Assembly (NCBI GenBank): GCA_022747635.1
Contig: JAKTNV010000003.1
Coordinates: forward strand, 100,748,454 to 100,812,453
Length of the DNA stretch: 64,000 bases
Origin: Hetaerina americana
Lineage: Eukaryota > Arthropoda > Insecta > Odonata > Calopterygidae
Direction of reading: 5' to 3'
The translations under genes were made by a program, and so were the position numbers. Shown in pieces: positions 1 through 12,310 of the stretch. Numbering within the stretch: position 1 is the stretch's first letter; every line of letters begins with the position of its first letter. The notes below the pieces were generated by a model. It was not told the DNA's origin, made no database searches, and was given only the letters and a program-made list of their open reading frames with translations.

Positions 1-1857
1 CAAATGACAAATTCTTCCACCACCAATGTTCTTCAATCCAAAGTTGTACCGTATTTAAGAGTAAAGATCAACTGGAGTCATTACATAATTTCCCAAAAGT
101 TTTTTAAAGGGGTGAACAAGTGTCATTAAGTGCTAAATAGATGTGATGCATAACTCTATACAAGGGCCATAATATATTTCAAAGCTCACAATTTTATGAT
201 AACCTACATTTCATCAAGTAATGCCCTATTCATTCATGGCATAGGTTATGAATTTAACCACCTTGAAATGGCCAGTTTGGTTCATATCAGCCTATTATGC
301 ATTTGCATAAGCTACATTCAAACATTGGTCCTCACCTTCCATCGTTGGCCCTTGCCTTTCTTCTGGTGTTTCTCTCATCTATGAATTTTCATCAATACTG
401 GCGTCTAGTGAAGAATGCTGGTATATTTAAACCAGTTCATTCAAATTTAGAGAATTATCAATCTAGAAATATTCCTCTTCAGAATTTAAGTAATTGCCAT
501 TGGCAGAAAATTTGCAAGGAGTATGCGATTTAATGAAAATTGTTAAATAAATGGGTGATATATTGTTAATAACAGACCTCCAAGATTGTTTAACCTTTTC
601 AAGTTTAGCAGATGGTCGTTCTATCTCCCCCATACTATGCCCATCGTCGTAATCCTTTTCTAAAGTTTTCAATGTCCTCTTGGACGTATTCCGAAATGAG
701 GCCAGTGCATTCCAATTGAGCTGCGAAATTTTTCACAAAGAATGAAAGCCGTATATCGGTGTCTCAGATTTTGAGATTTCTTGTAATTTCTGCGTCGTAG
801 AACTAATGTAAATAAATTAAAGCCCTAATCTAGCGAATTCAACCTGGTTGGTCCTGAAATACTGGATTTGAGAAATTTTCATTTTTTTGTGGGCAGGAGT
901 CGCAGAATATATTATCTCTTCGTGGTAAGATATTAATTGCCGTTAAGAAAAGGGAGGAATAAACGGTTGGCTCCGTGAAACATTTATGCCCTCTCACAGC
1001 TCACAGGTTTGCAATACAGTACCAGTTTCGCGTACAGCCGCTGAAAATGTCGTGAACGCATGCTTAAAATTATTTACCGCCATCGAATGGAGCATGTTTT
1101 GCCATTGACCTCTGCCTCCGTTGTCACTTTTGGCATGGTCATGTGACGCATATTACATAGCACCTCCCGCTGCATACCGAGAAGACACCCGGTCCACCGT
1201 TCTTGGCTGCCCGACTCACAACAGCGAGAGGTCTTGGCATTCAACAACGCCCCTGTACTTTTGGCATTGCAGTTACCTGACCGCATGATTTATTTTCCCT
1301 TGATCTATTTCAGTTGAATTCTCTGACTCAACTGAGGCCGAGGTTAATGCAGTAGGTTCCATTTCGATTTCAACAGAAAAGCTTGAGCCATTTTAAACCA
1401 AATATGCATCTTAAAATATCATGCAGCAACGTAATTTTTCGCTCAATATATACATACCCTGATTAACGTGAGTCATGAAATCCAAATATTACGTCTCCGT
1501 CATGCATATCTGGTTTAGTATTATGCCATGGTTTAGAATGGTGCCAACCCACCGCCCGCAGACGGTATAAAACAATCCTGAAATATCCTAGAAGACCTCT
1601 TTAGGAAGAGCCCCATCCTAAAAGGGTTTTGTTCACCCCACAGAAACTCCATGCGAGGAGCTACTAGGGTTGCCACTCACGAAGACCTGATTCCTGGAGT
1701 TGTCGAAAGTAATGTATTCCGGGAGATCAAGTGAAAAGCACAAGTGCCACCACCGTGGAATGCGTACTCATTAATGAATAGCATATATGTGAAATTTGAC
1801 CACAATTGAAATAGAGATGTAAATTAGGGTAATTTCACACGATTTCCAAAGCAAAAA
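1..1857. other. Non-coding stretch, no gene recognised
   Basis: Mostly AT-rich sequence with only short open frames on both strands. The longest cysteine-containing minus-strand frame (about 1074-1286) resembles no family I know and has no start context or splice context that supports it. I see no RNA gene here. Confidence 0.5.
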
Positions 1858-2130
1858 CGAGACCATTCAAAAAGTTTCTAATCCACCCAAGAATATTATT
1901 ATCTTTGGCATAGACTTAATGCGTTGTGAGTAGTTTACTATGAGATCATTTGTCGAAGGCTTTTTAAATTATAGAAAAACCGCGTCCATTGGATCAATAT
2001 TTTCTCCCGAACCCAAAATATCATGATTTTTAACCGATATGAGACACTTAAACGAGCAAAGAGTATTCTTAAAATTTTGTTTCGATCTCTAAAACAGCTG
2101 TCGCCGAAACATTGTATGCTACAGGAAACC
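1858..2130 (-). mobile_element. CR1/Jockey-like LINE reverse transcriptase relic
   Basis: This segment aligns by eye with the better preserved LINE copy at 61.87-62.03 kb. Both share the block beginning 'gaccattcaaaaag', then a 'gtagtttac(t/c)atgag' block and 'cgaaggctttttaaa', in the same order and orientation. In the better copy these encode the reverse-transcriptase segment around 'DFKKAFEKVPHGKL'. Stops and indels make this copy dead. It is an internal fragment without ends, and a mariner relic follows closely on its right. Confidence 0.6.
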
Positions 2131-2184
2131 CATGAAGATAATACCATGAGCCAAAGCTAAACCGTTTGGTGGTACATACAAATA

Positions 2185-2985
2185 ATTCAAGGACGGACGA
2201 ATATCTGTCGATGATGACGAGCGTCCTCGACGACCGTCAACAAGCATGCAACATCGGAAACCATAGGAAACATTCTCAAGCTGTCAATGCAGATCTTAAG
2301 CGAACTACCCAAGACTCACTAGTAATAGTAGGGCAGTCCTATGGGACATTCAAGTAAAATTTGGTTGGACGATATACATTTGAGACGTATTTCGATGAAT
2401 TTTGTGCTTTTGACCTACGAACAGAAGGTCAAAAGCGTTTCTGTCCATCAGAATTCAAACAGATCAAATCATAGATGCCGAACTTCAACTTCTGTACCGT
2501 AACCGATGATCATCCGGGCTGATGATTACGAATCATAAATTATGATCCTGAGCTTGAAATGAACAGCAGCCGTCGCCATGGAAGTCGCCAAATTCACCGC
2601 GACCAAAAAAGAGCATCAAGTTAGCAGCCGTGTCCAGCCCATGTTGATGGGGTTTTCGTTTTCTTTGGAATTCATGGTATCGTCCGAGTAGAATTCTTAA
2701 GTAATGGTCTGATCGACGGTTGCGCATTTTATCGTGAGGTTTGGAAGCGGCTGAGGGAAGGGATTCGGCGCAGACGTCCAGGACCGGGGGTGTTCTCCGC
2801 CATGATAAAGAGCCCGCTCAAAGATCACTCGTTAGAAAATTCCTCACTTTAAAAGACTTATCAGTGATCCCACATCCTCCCTGTTCTCCCGGTCTTGTCC
2901 TGATACTTTTTCTATGCCCCAAAATGAAATTACGTCTGAAAGCATCATTTCAACAAGATTGAGAGAAGATCCTGGTAGATTCGAA
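2185..2985 (+). pseudogene. Mariner-family transposase relic
   Basis: Across three frames the + strand reads as a decayed mariner transposase in correct order. First comes 'KDGRISVDDDERPRRPSTS' (helix-turn-helix linker), then 'LRRISMNFVLLTYEQK', then 'SPNSPRPKKS', then 'GIVRVEFLSNGLIDG' and 'REGIRRRRP'. Last come a damaged second catalytic block ('RHDKEPAQRSLVRKFL') and 'HPPCSPG...FLCPKMKLRLK', where family members have a PxSPDLxPCDFFLFPK block. Both catalytic-aspartate blocks are altered and several frameshifts are present, so no active protein is possible. Clear terminal inverted repeats were not found. This lineage differs in sequence from the other mariners in the window. Confidence 0.75.
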
Positions 2986-2989
2986 GGTC

Positions 2990-5584
2990 CTCGACACACC
3001 TTAGTGGACCGCCCAATGGTGTATGATCCAAATGAGTACTCACGGCGAATGCTGCCTCATTTTTTTTTCTATTTGTTTAAATTTGTATCAAAAGTGATCG
3101 TTCTAACTTACAACCGTAGTGATATAAGAAAAGGAGTAGTAATTTTCTACTTTAAAAGGCCATTTTTTCTTAAACCTTCGTCCAACGAAGGATAACCCTA
3201 TGCTTTCTATAATTGAAGGCAGTTGACCCTAGCCCATCACCAGCCCACGATGGGTATAAGGCCGAAGTGTTAAAAATGTGAAGATATTTCTTGTTATTTT
3301 GGTATATTAGTTATCTTTGGCCACCTCTCATATGGTTGGTGGTTGAACCCTCTCATATCCAGCCGAAGCGACCATTTCAACCCTTAACACGAACAAAGCC
3401 CAGGGACGCAATTAGGCCATCTAATAGATTTTACGCGCTCAGTCAATGTCATTAAACCATCGGGGAGTACTGCGGTCTCCCAGGCGTCGGCGCAACCTTC
3501 CTAATATTTTTATCGTTAACTTTCGTTTGCCATTTCCTGGTGCATTCGCTCGTTTGGTCAAAAAATGATACTTTCCAATTTATTGTTACAAATAATTTAG
3601 ATAACTATAAGTTATTCCAGATTATTTTTTGTTCCACGCCTGAAAACACAACGGTACACGTAATCCTACTGATGATTTTATTAGTATGTGCCATATAATT
3701 TAACGGGAAGATATAGTCCTGCCCACAGCGATGAGTTAAGGGGAATCGACTTCATAAACGATCGTTATAAAGAATCAATTTTCTCTCCGATACCACTAGA
3801 CTAGAAAACACATACATTTAGCGCCACGTCACTCAGCGATCACTCCAATCTGAACTCGCCCTCGTAGCGACCTGCAGAATAATATGTAGTTTTATTTCTA
3901 GGGGGTCAGCGGCAAAACTAAGTAAATAATGAACCAGCTTCTCGAGACTTATAGATTTTCATTATCTTTGATGATCTTTTTTCTCGGAAGCACACTCAAA
4001 TAAGTCTTTTTGATAAACAATCTACTCTCGAGAAAAACTACAATAACGGCTTGCAAGTGGATAAGGTTAAAAATTTGATCGCGAGTTTAGGTAAACAAAT
4101 CCAACCACTGAATCGTTGACTAGAGATCGACTATGGCGGCCTCTTGAAGAATTTTTGATTCTTAGCTCGTATTTGGCTCTCGCGACCCTTACAAATTCTT
4201 TTCCTCGCCTTGAAAATGTTTGGACTGTTATGAGAGTCAAGAGTCAGGTTGACACCGTAGGATAGTCCTAGTAACGGCGCACGCTCCACTTCTGTTCAGA
4301 GTTCGTAAACACGGCCATTTGTGTCAAGGACTCCTCCGTGGTTCGGCTGTTTCGAGCGAGGGACTTGACGTAAGTTCGTTCACATTTTTTTCATGATTGA
4401 GCGTTGGTGAATGAGGTGGTTGGTGCGCAGTCATACTCGTTCGCTCCTTTAAATAAGATTACTTTCATGGTAATCCAATTTGTGTAAGTTACCACAAATA
4501 CTTATATTTTAATCGGTTGTCGTTCTGGTGTGAGTGCCTTTGTTTTTGTGACTTTCGTATTAGGAGGTTTTTTTCTTAAATATTTTTCTAACATTGAATT
4601 GGATTACGTGAAGGAGTGTATTGGCACGGTTTAAAAACTTGAGATAATTAGTTTTGGAATGTTAAAAATTCTTAAATATCTTAGTTGTAACTAATGAGTG
4701 CTGACAGAATTTCTGAGCTATGTGGTCTTGGCTTGTACCCCAGTTTATACCATTTTCCACAATTAGTCATGGAATAAGATGCGAATTGTGAAGCTAGGCA
4801 TAGAGCATGATGAAAACTGACACCAACGACTAGAAAAACCAGTATGGGCGATTCCCTTTCTCCCTATGATAGTACCTGTGTTTTATTATTATTATTAAAA
4901 ATACACATGTGCCGATAGACAGTGTCAGGTGGCACACAAGTCCCTTTATGTTTCATTGGATTTTCCGTTGTAACTAGTTCTAAGGTTCCCCGGTTGAATT
5001 CCACTGCAGGTATACACTTTTACGTGGATGCTTCATTTCTGCCCAAACAAATTGACGAATGTTAGAGCAACAATATGCTTTCGACACTCACTTGCTTAGT
5101 ATGTATTGGCATCGAAGCGTCGTTTAAGGCTCGTAATCCCTCGTGGCAATGTTGACACCCTTCACACAGCGTCACCTTAGGAAGCGAGATGGGGAGCGTT
5201 CATGCTTATGCCATGACATGCTCCAATGTTGCCTTGAGGTTTTAGCGACCGAAGAAAGGAAAATGGGTGATCTAACTTCGATATACTCAAACGTACCTAC
5301 GTCATATGAAACTCGGGCAGTGAAATTGTCGCATTTTGAAGGCGTAATGGTTAGGAGATATTACTGAAATTTAATCTTGCTTATATATTAAAATGTTCTT
5401 TGTATTTACCCTCGAGATTCCCTTCCACATTCATTAAAATCAAAGAGCGATAACTTTAATCGGTGCTCATATATTTTTTACTTAATATGTTCATTCTGTA
5501 GTGACTAATCAATCTTTATGCGATTAATTTCTTTCGAACTGCACTTTACGCTATTATTTAATGCAGTGTGCGTTGGTGTGTGTG

Positions 5585-5588
<4 letters not shown>
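2990..5588. other. Non-coding stretch, no gene recognised
   Basis: The stretch has moderate AT content, short open frames and a small trinucleotide run (tattattatt near 4,880). A 74-codon frame at about 5143-5367 has a plausible ATG but no recognisable motif, so I leave it uncalled. Some of the 3.2-3.5 kb sequence looks repeat-like, but I could not assign it. Confidence 0.45.

Positions 5589-5634
<46 letters not shown>
5589..5634. repeat. (TA)n microsatellite
   Basis: An uninterrupted run of alternating T and A of about 46 bases lies immediately upstream of the foldback repeat cluster. The apparent minus-strand open frame here (poly Ile-Tyr) is an artefact of the repeat. Confidence 0.95.
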
Positions 5635-5638
<4 letters not shown>

Positions 5639-5717
5639 CGTCGACGTAACATGGAAGTGTTGAATAATACATTGGACTGTAACAAACAATATAGAAACAC
5701 ATAAAAAGATCACGCAA

Positions 5718-5850
5718 ACGTTATTTCTTGATCATTTCGATGGAATTCAACTCCGTCTTCATCGGAAGAAATAGAAGTAATGACTAATTACTTCTATTTC
5801 TTCCGATGAAGACGGAGTTGAATTCCGTCGAAATGGTCTAGAAATAACGT
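5718..5850. repeat. Near-perfect 64-bp foldback hairpin
   Basis: Left arm 5718-5781 and right arm 5787-5850 are almost exact reverse complements separated by a 5-base loop. Both arms start or end with acgttatttct. The right arm read on + contains CCGATGA (5803-5809), then GACGGA/TCCGTC, which can pair with each other (5811-5816 with 5824-5829), then GAAA (5830-5833) and GGTC. This order resembles a hammerhead ribozyme core with one core substitution. A related half-unit lies at 5985-6095. It carries no protein and is likely a short mobile or foldback repeat. Confidence 0.85.
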
Positions 5851-5984
5851 GTAATATTATATATTATATAAATAATATATATATATAATATTATATATAT
5901 AATTATATAATATTATTAATGAAAATAACTATATTATATATATAATATTATATTTATAATATTATATATATATAATATATAACT
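5851..5984. repeat. AT-rich palindromic spacer
   Basis: Almost pure A/T sequence made of overlapping short palindromes (variants of taatattatatata) sits between the foldback at 5718-5850 and its half-copy. It is likely prone to cruciform formation and to slippage. Confidence 0.8.
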
Positions 5985-6095
5985 TGGATAGCAACAAACA
6001 ATATGAGAACACACAAAAAGAAAACTCACACGTTATTTCTTGATAATTTCGACGGAATTTAGCTCTGTCTTCATCGGAAGAAACAGAAGTAGTGA
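5985..6095. repeat. Diverged half-copy of the 5.7-kb foldback repeat
   Basis: The order of blocks matches 5664-5790: 'aacaaacaatat', then 'gaaacaca(t/c)', then 'acgttatttcttgat', then the 'tcttcatcggaagaaa' block. It has substitutions but no second arm. On the minus strand the same CCGATGA...GAAA arrangement can be read, with one mismatch in the inner stem. Confidence 0.75.
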
Positions 6096-7823
6096 GTAAT
6101 TTGTTGATTCATTTTCTTTCATTCAATAAAACGATTTGAAAGAACAAGGTTTCGAAGGTGGGAGCAAGACCAGGAAGGCCTGGCCGGTGGCGAAAGCGAA
6201 TTGGTGAAGTGGTAAGTGGTCCTCGGGATAAAGGGTGACGGGATGGAAATAGAGGTTTGAAGCAGCGCGTGCAATTTGGCTGTGTTGCACGTATGCGTGG
6301 GCCAGTCTTGTTTCAGCCTCAATCACCTTGAACCTCTTTGACGACTCGTAATGTTTTTTACGTCGGCTACCTCCAGTCCAATCATTGACCACGCATTGCG
6401 TTGACACGTTCTTTCGTTTCGATCGGTATTTCTTTTTGTTATATATTTTTCAGAATTATCTCTAATATCCAAGACGTCATCTAATTTAAAACGAGAAGAG
6501 GATACGTTGCCAGAAGTTGGAGGAGGGAGATATTTTCTCCGTCGTGCTGGCAATTTAGCCAACTCGCGTTTATTTTTCTTTTTATCAGTTTTCATGGCTG
6601 CCTTCCCTCATATGTGCTAATTAACACTCGACGTATTCCGTTTACCTAGGATTATCTTTATGTTTTCTTATTCGTACTCCTTCAGGTTTTGCGTAAATAG
6701 TAGTTACATCGAATCGATTTATGTACACATTACGTTCTCTTTTCTCTTAACTGAAGGTTGTTACGGCGGGATTACGAGGCAAGGTGATTGATCATTAGAC
6801 GCTGCGATCGGCTTCAGCGTAATAAAGATACCCGGCAATGAAAATCCTACCGCTCCCTTGCTATCTTTATTGGGAGCCAAGTTCGATGCCTCGAAGTGCT
6901 CTGAAAGCTGGAAGAAGTGCGTATCTTTCTGTTAGCGAAAATATTAGAAAGACGAGCCAGTGATTCGAAAGGGGAGGACTAATGAAATTCGAAGTGGAAG
7001 ATAAACTTGCAAGTAGGGTCATCACTTGTGTCATCAATACAAATTCATGAATGAATTTAAGGGTTAGAAACTATTCTATATTGTAATACCTGAAGATGGC
7101 TGCATTTAGCGAATTTGTTGCGAAGCCTTCTTTAAGATTTTGGCCAAAAGAATTAATGAATAATAGCAATGGAAACTTGAAGATTCGAAAGAAATTGAAG
7201 CTTTCTTTCTTTTGTGACTTTTTCTTAAAATATTCCATTATTTTCCTTAAAGCATAGCAAACCTCTCGTGCCGTACAATTGCTGATTCTGCATGAAGGGC
7301 ATTTAAATACAATTTTGTGAGGAAGTGCCAGTTACACAAATCTCGTGGGTGCAGCTGTTAAATGGGGTGGGGGGGGGGCTGAGGTGATCGGGGAGAAATA
7401 ATTCACTCAAGATAATAAAATTCTATAAAACTAAATCGAAAAATTCAGAATTTCAATTTGGATTTCTGTTATCTACAGGAAGGAAAAAAAGGTATTAGCC
7501 GTCTCTGCCACAGATAAAGTTTTGTGCCACTGAAGGAGGCACAAAGGAAAAAAAGGGAAGGCTTGGCAGAGTTAAATGCATTTGCCCATTTAAATTTCTG
7601 GTTTTTACTTTGGTCTGTAGCTTGCGTTTGCCTTTGGCTTCTGGATAGTAGCCAGTAGCCGGCATTCTTTATAGTAAGTAAAGCATGCATAGTGAGAAAT
7701 GAATGCGCACTCGTAGTTTTTGAACACACTGAGTTTCATTACGGGTCTATGAAAGGAGGTGACACCTATAAAAATGTCTGATAGTAATGATAAGAAACGG
7801 CGAAACACGCGAAGGGGATAATA
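6096..7823. other. Non-coding stretch, no gene recognised
   Basis: Overlapping minus-strand frames at 6119-6595 lack recognisable motifs and occur with frames on other registers, so they are not called. A G-run (near 7,368) and a 'cctgaagatgg...' block (near 7,088) are the only distinctive marks. Confidence 0.45.
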
Positions 7824-9105
7824 CGAGGGTTGCTATTTATATTTTCAGCGTAATAATTAAAATAGAGTAATTTATTGATGAAAATGGCTTTATCGCTTTT
7901 CGAAGTGTTCTTAATGATAATTAGTACTCATTTCCATGCGCTCGAACCAATTTTCGTTGCACTTTTTCCACTCCGATTGAGGTACCTCCAAAACATGGTT
8001 TTTGAATTCATCAACGGCTTCTTCAGGCGACGAAAAATGTTGGCCACGCAATTTGTTGTTGATAAACGGGAATAAAAACAAGTTATTTGGTGCTAAACAA
8101 TGGCTGTACGGAGCAATCAATTCCACGTTTTGACCAGTCAAATAGGTAGTTGTTTCAGCCGATCTGTGAGAGCTTGCATTGTCATGATGAAGAATGATCC
8201 TTCGTTGCCGCTTCTTATTCCGTATTTCACCGAGCACTTCTGGCAAACAAATGCTCTTGTACCATTCAGAATTCACTGTTCTACGTTGAACTAACGGTAC
8301 GGTTGCCACATGTCCAGTTATTCCGAAGACACAGGGTATCATTTGCTTCGATGTGCTTCGTGTACGAATCACTTTTGTCGGATTTGGCTCGTCTTGGAAG
8401 ACCTATACAGTGGATTGCTGTTTTGTTTCGGAATGATACGCATAGATCTAAGATTCGCCACCTGTTTAGATATTATACACATCTTTTGGTGCACCGCTAT
8501 TGTATTTATTGAGCATTTCTTAGCAGCAATGGACACGAGCATCTTTTAGAGCTTTTGTCAAATTATGCGGGATCCTACGCAAACAAATTTTTTTCACAGC
8601 TTAATGTTCATTCAATATCTTATTAATGCTCATCATACTAATCCCCAAGGATGCCTCAATCTCACGATAAGTCACATGACGATCTTCCTTTACTTGTTCT
8701 TGCACAGCATCAATGTTTTCTGGAACAACGACTGATTTTGGACGACCGTCATGACTTTCGTCGCTGAGGGAACGGCGGCCATGATGGAATTCGTTGTACC
8801 AGCGTTTCACTGTGGCAAAGGATGTGGCTTAATCGCTAAAAGTGGAAGTAAGTTGATTGATGCACTCCTGTCTTGATAATCGAAAGTCGATAAAAAATCA
8901 ACGCACGAAAGTGTTCGCGAGTTAACTCCATCTTTTCACTGAGACAAAATTTTCGAGTCACTGTAAACAGCCCAAGTTATGATCAAACGACAAAATGTTC
9001 TGAAGAAAGTTAGCGTTAAAAGGGTCAAACTTTCAGATGGAGACGTCTGCTGGCGCCTGAAGCAATTAGTGTTGTCACGGCTCAAAATAAAAATATCAAC
9101 CCTCG
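7824..9105 (-). mobile_element. Full-length mariner element, decayed
   Basis: The element is about 1,282 bp, the typical mariner size. Its ends are imperfect inverted repeats: cgagggttgctattta at the left and, reverse-complemented, cgagggttgatattt at the right. The left flank is TA and the right flank TG, consistent with a TA target duplication that has since mutated. It contains a broken transposase gene in minus orientation. Confidence 0.88.
7911..8931 (-). pseudogene. Mariner transposase pseudogene
   Basis: Translation begins at an ATG whose first base is 8931 and reads MELTREHFRALIFYRL, a typical mariner N-terminus. It then breaks (an in-frame stop and a shift near 8,830) and resumes as a helix-turn-helix block ('SDESHDGRPKSVVVPENIDA'). 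After another gap the C-terminal catalytic region is open for 153 codons (7911-8372). The second catalytic block 'LHHDNASSH' is intact. The third, normally YSPDLAPNDFFLF, reads 'YSHCLAPNNLFLF', so the last catalytic Asp is Asn and two residues are missing before it. The family makes a DD34D cut-and-paste transposase; this copy is inactive. Confidence 0.88.
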
Positions 9106-10571
9106 TGTGAACCGATCGGAGCCAGAAGTCACAATAAGACAGTTAAATTCAGTTGTAAAAATATGCGTAAAAAGCAGAATATTTATCTAAATGGGTGTAT
9201 CATATCATCATAGAGCAGACACTCGAAAATTCGAGGGCTATTCAAAATAATACTGCTTGATATTGAATTGGGTTTCCGGATAAAAACCACTGGGCTAACT
9301 CTTGGAGAAAAAGTAAAAAATGGACTTATCTGTGAAAAAATAGGCAAAGGGACCTAAGACTAAAAACCCGTTCAATAAAAAAGAAATGAATTTCAAGTCT
9401 CTTGTGATGATTGCCGCATGTATTTACAAGTATACGAGCGGTCAGTACAGTCCAACAGATATTCTTGCCGCAAAAACACAGAATAGTCATCTAACTCTTG
9501 GTTGAGGCGATTCTCGTCTGGGGGTCACTTTGCAGAGCTCTAATAGAATCCTCACGCATAGTATGTAAATGTTTCTCTTGAACGGTATGCCTAATTGTAC
9601 TAAATTATCCATACCAATAGGTATTTTTCAATTTGTGAGCTAAAAATGTCTCTACTTGGTCACTTCCTTTCTCAACGTTTACCACTTTGTCACTTTTTTG
9701 GTCATCAAAGCTTGTTTTGACTCCTGTACTAATTGAAGGGTGTGAATTGGTGAGCGAAAGTATCGTGTTAGTTAATTTCACGGGGTCTCGGCTCGGGAGT
9801 TATTTTTTACTGCAATGAAGTGGGAATGAAAAATCATCTATCCTGAGTTCCATCAAACATGGACGATTTTAAGACCATAATTTTTGTATATTACTCATTC
9901 GTTTCAGTCGTTTATCACACTGTGAAAGCAAGGTATCTGCCATTCAAAGTTGTTGCACGAGAACCCCTCAGAAATGATTTTTCTTTTTAAGTTAGTAGGC
10001 AATGGAAACGAATAAGACCGAGTTCAAAGCTCTCTCTGTCGTCGATTCATTCCGCCTTCACTTATGTCCATGTCGTGAAGACGCCCAACCGTAATAATAC
10101 ATATAACATAATAATCTCCCAAATATGCGTCCTGTTACGAAATCACAGTACTATCAGAAATTGGTCTACTTCATGATGTGGGCCATTCAGATATAGTAAA
10201 TTTATTTCAGTCCTTAGAATTTTCGCTGTATCATAGTGGTCGATTCATCTCATGCTACGAATCGAATGATCAAATACGTAGTATTTTTGATTTTCATAAG
10301 GTTCAAAAGTGGCCCCTGGTAGTTTATTTTTTCCAGAAATTCGAAGATCTATGATCTAGGGCGATTGGATTATTGCGCGTCTGAGCTTATTAAGGCTTGG
10401 AGGTAAGGCCGGTATTAGTAATTTAAAAACAAAGGCAAGAAATGTCACAGGAAAATTAATTTAAAGTAAACAGATAGATTTAAGATATCATTTTTTCCGC
10501 GAACGGTGATGATCATAATAAACTTGTCCACCGCGGTAGATGTGAAAATATTTGGGTCAAAATTAGTCTGG
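9106..10571. other. Non-coding stretch, no gene recognised
   Basis: No open frame of useful length, repeat family or RNA motif was recognised in these 1.5 kb between the mariner and the CR1-like tail. Confidence 0.45.
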
Positions 10572-10621
10572 TGTGTACTCACCCCCTGCCACATACCCTA
10601 GCGGTAGTTTGCAGGGTACGT
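10572..10621 (+). repeat. CR1-like LINE 3' tail fragment
   Basis: The segment containing 'caccccctgccacataccctagcggt' in split form is the reverse complement of the block at 60.90-60.96 kb, which lies at the 3' end of the minus-strand CR1-like element. A third relative lies at 23.10-23.17 kb. Only this tail is present, so it is a short 3' fragment in + orientation. Confidence 0.6.
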
Positions 10622-10664
10622 AAATAGCTAAAATTATCTAAATATCTAACCACTGCATCATTGG

Positions 10665-10771
10665 CAGATAAACGTATCTTACTAGTGACTACGGAGTCAA
10701 TGTCGTAAACGTGAAGTAGAAATAAAAGAGGTCCGAGAACACTTTCCTGGGGAACACCTGAAGTAACTTAC
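10665..10771 (-). mobile_element. CR1-like reverse transcriptase fragment
   Basis: About 105 bases closely match 61.72-61.83 kb, with shared blocks aaacgtatctta, gtgactacggagtcaatgtcg and ctggggaacacctgaagta. That region encodes the part between the VTSGVPQGS block and the FADD-type active-site block. It points opposite to the 3' tail fragment just before it, so the two pieces are not one simple insertion. A mariner relic interrupts it on the right. Confidence 0.75.
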
Positions 10772-11230
10772 AGGGTGCGGTCCGAAGGTAATGCAATTGA
10801 ATTTCCCGTGCCGCTCCTATTGGTCGGAGTGGGATCAAATCACTTGGAGTGGGTGGGGGGGGGGAGGCGCTAAGCTTTGCCACGACACGGGTCTCAGTGC
10901 TCTCCAAGCTGTGGAAGCGGCAGGACGTCAGTTAATGTACCTGTAAACCTCTGCGCGCCGATCATGTCACCAAAAAAATGGAATCGACGATCGAGCAACG
11001 TTGCGCGAATACGTTTTGTGTTGAACTGAAAAAATCTCTTGAGGAGACTAACAAAATGATTCGCGAGGCTTACTGGGTCTCTACTCAGTCCTACTCATAA
11101 GTTTCGAGGTGGTTAAAGGCCTTGAAGGAGGACCGGGAAGAAGTTCACGACGAACAACGCTCTGGGCGGCCGTCAACCAGCAAAACGGACAACAATGTGG
11201 CTCGTGTTCGATAATTGTGGCACTCGGACC
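10772..11230 (+). pseudogene. Mariner N-terminal relic inserted in CR1 debris
   Basis: An end-like block 'gtgcggtccgaaggtaatgc' next to TTA resembles mariner terminal repeats. From the ATG at 10978 the frame reads 'MESTIEQRCANTFCVELKKS', then 'NKMIREAY', a stop, then 'KEDREEVHDEQRSGRPSTSK'. This is the paired helix-turn-helix half of a mariner transposase. The catalytic half is absent. Two in-frame stops mark it as dead. It is a different lineage from the 7.8-kb, 37-kb and 39.7-kb mariners. Confidence 0.75.
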
Positions 11231-12310
11231 GTGGGATAAAAATGCAATACCCTTTATTTCCCATTTCTTTTACTTTACTTATACAAACTTGTAATCTTTG
11301 TCGGACTATCCTTTCTGACGCTACAGCGTTTACAATGCTAAGACACACGCACAGTGCGGCCATATGGTGGCGCACGCCGCCAGATAAATGACCATGAAGA
11401 ACTGTGCCCAGTTATAATTGAGGGTATTATTGATTCGCATTTATATATTTAATATTATTTAATTGAGATATATTTTGACATCGGCACTAAAGAAAGAAGC
11501 GTCAGCAGTAGAAAATACCGAATTAGAATGACACGAAGCCAGGACTTCTCGACAATAAGTAATGACACTTTCTTTCGTTGCGTTACTCTCGGTAAATACT
11601 GAGTTATTCAAATGTTAAAGGGAAATATACATAATTGCGGGGTAGAATTAATATCTATGATGATTAGTTTGTATCAAGCAATGCATGAACAAAACCTAGT
11701 GATGGAGAAATTACATGTCCTACCTGTGTGTAATATACACCACTACCATTATCTTAAGATAATATTATTGAATATTAATTGCAAAGTAATTGAAGAGAAC
11801 CCAATCTAACGTAATAATTTCAGCCCCTATTTTGTCCCCATGGGGTATCCCTTTTTAAAAAAAATCGTACTCTGCCCTAAGTGTGCTTCCTGCAGAATTT
11901 CACAGTTGTTGGTCCAAGGGTTTGGGAGATATTGTGATGAATCAGTGAGTGGTATTTCACGTTTACGTACATGGATGTAAGATGTTAGATAAGGAAGGTA
12001 AATACTTAAGAGCGGTGGTGTATATTGCTATTTTTGGCAATTGTTCTCTCTTCTCTTTATTAAGCTTGTTTTGGGCTAGCACCTTCTACCGGACGTTTTG
12101 CATTATCAAAAACATGCCATATCAACACTGCTAAAGAAAAACAACATAAATTCACTAAAACGACCAGTTATTATCTGGAAATGTTTCAAGTAACTTCACA
12201 CACATTTAAGGAAAAAATGTCAACGAAGCACATCTTATTTTCCACCGTGACTGATACAAGGTATGTTATCGACGACCCATTAGATATATCTAAAATTGGT
12301 AGTCTCTTGT
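11231..12310. other. Non-coding stretch, no gene recognised
   Basis: AT-rich sequence with only short frames, including a 65-codon frame at 11612-11809 without motifs. I see no repeat family here. Confidence 0.45.

Noticed and set aside
5505..5717. Minus-strand ORF of alternating Ile-Tyr
   Set aside because: It is a translation of the (TA)n microsatellite.
7060..7145. 'cctgaagatgg...gcgaag' as another hammerhead-like motif
   Set aside because: The GAAA element and inner stem are missing; only the CTGAAGA part is present.
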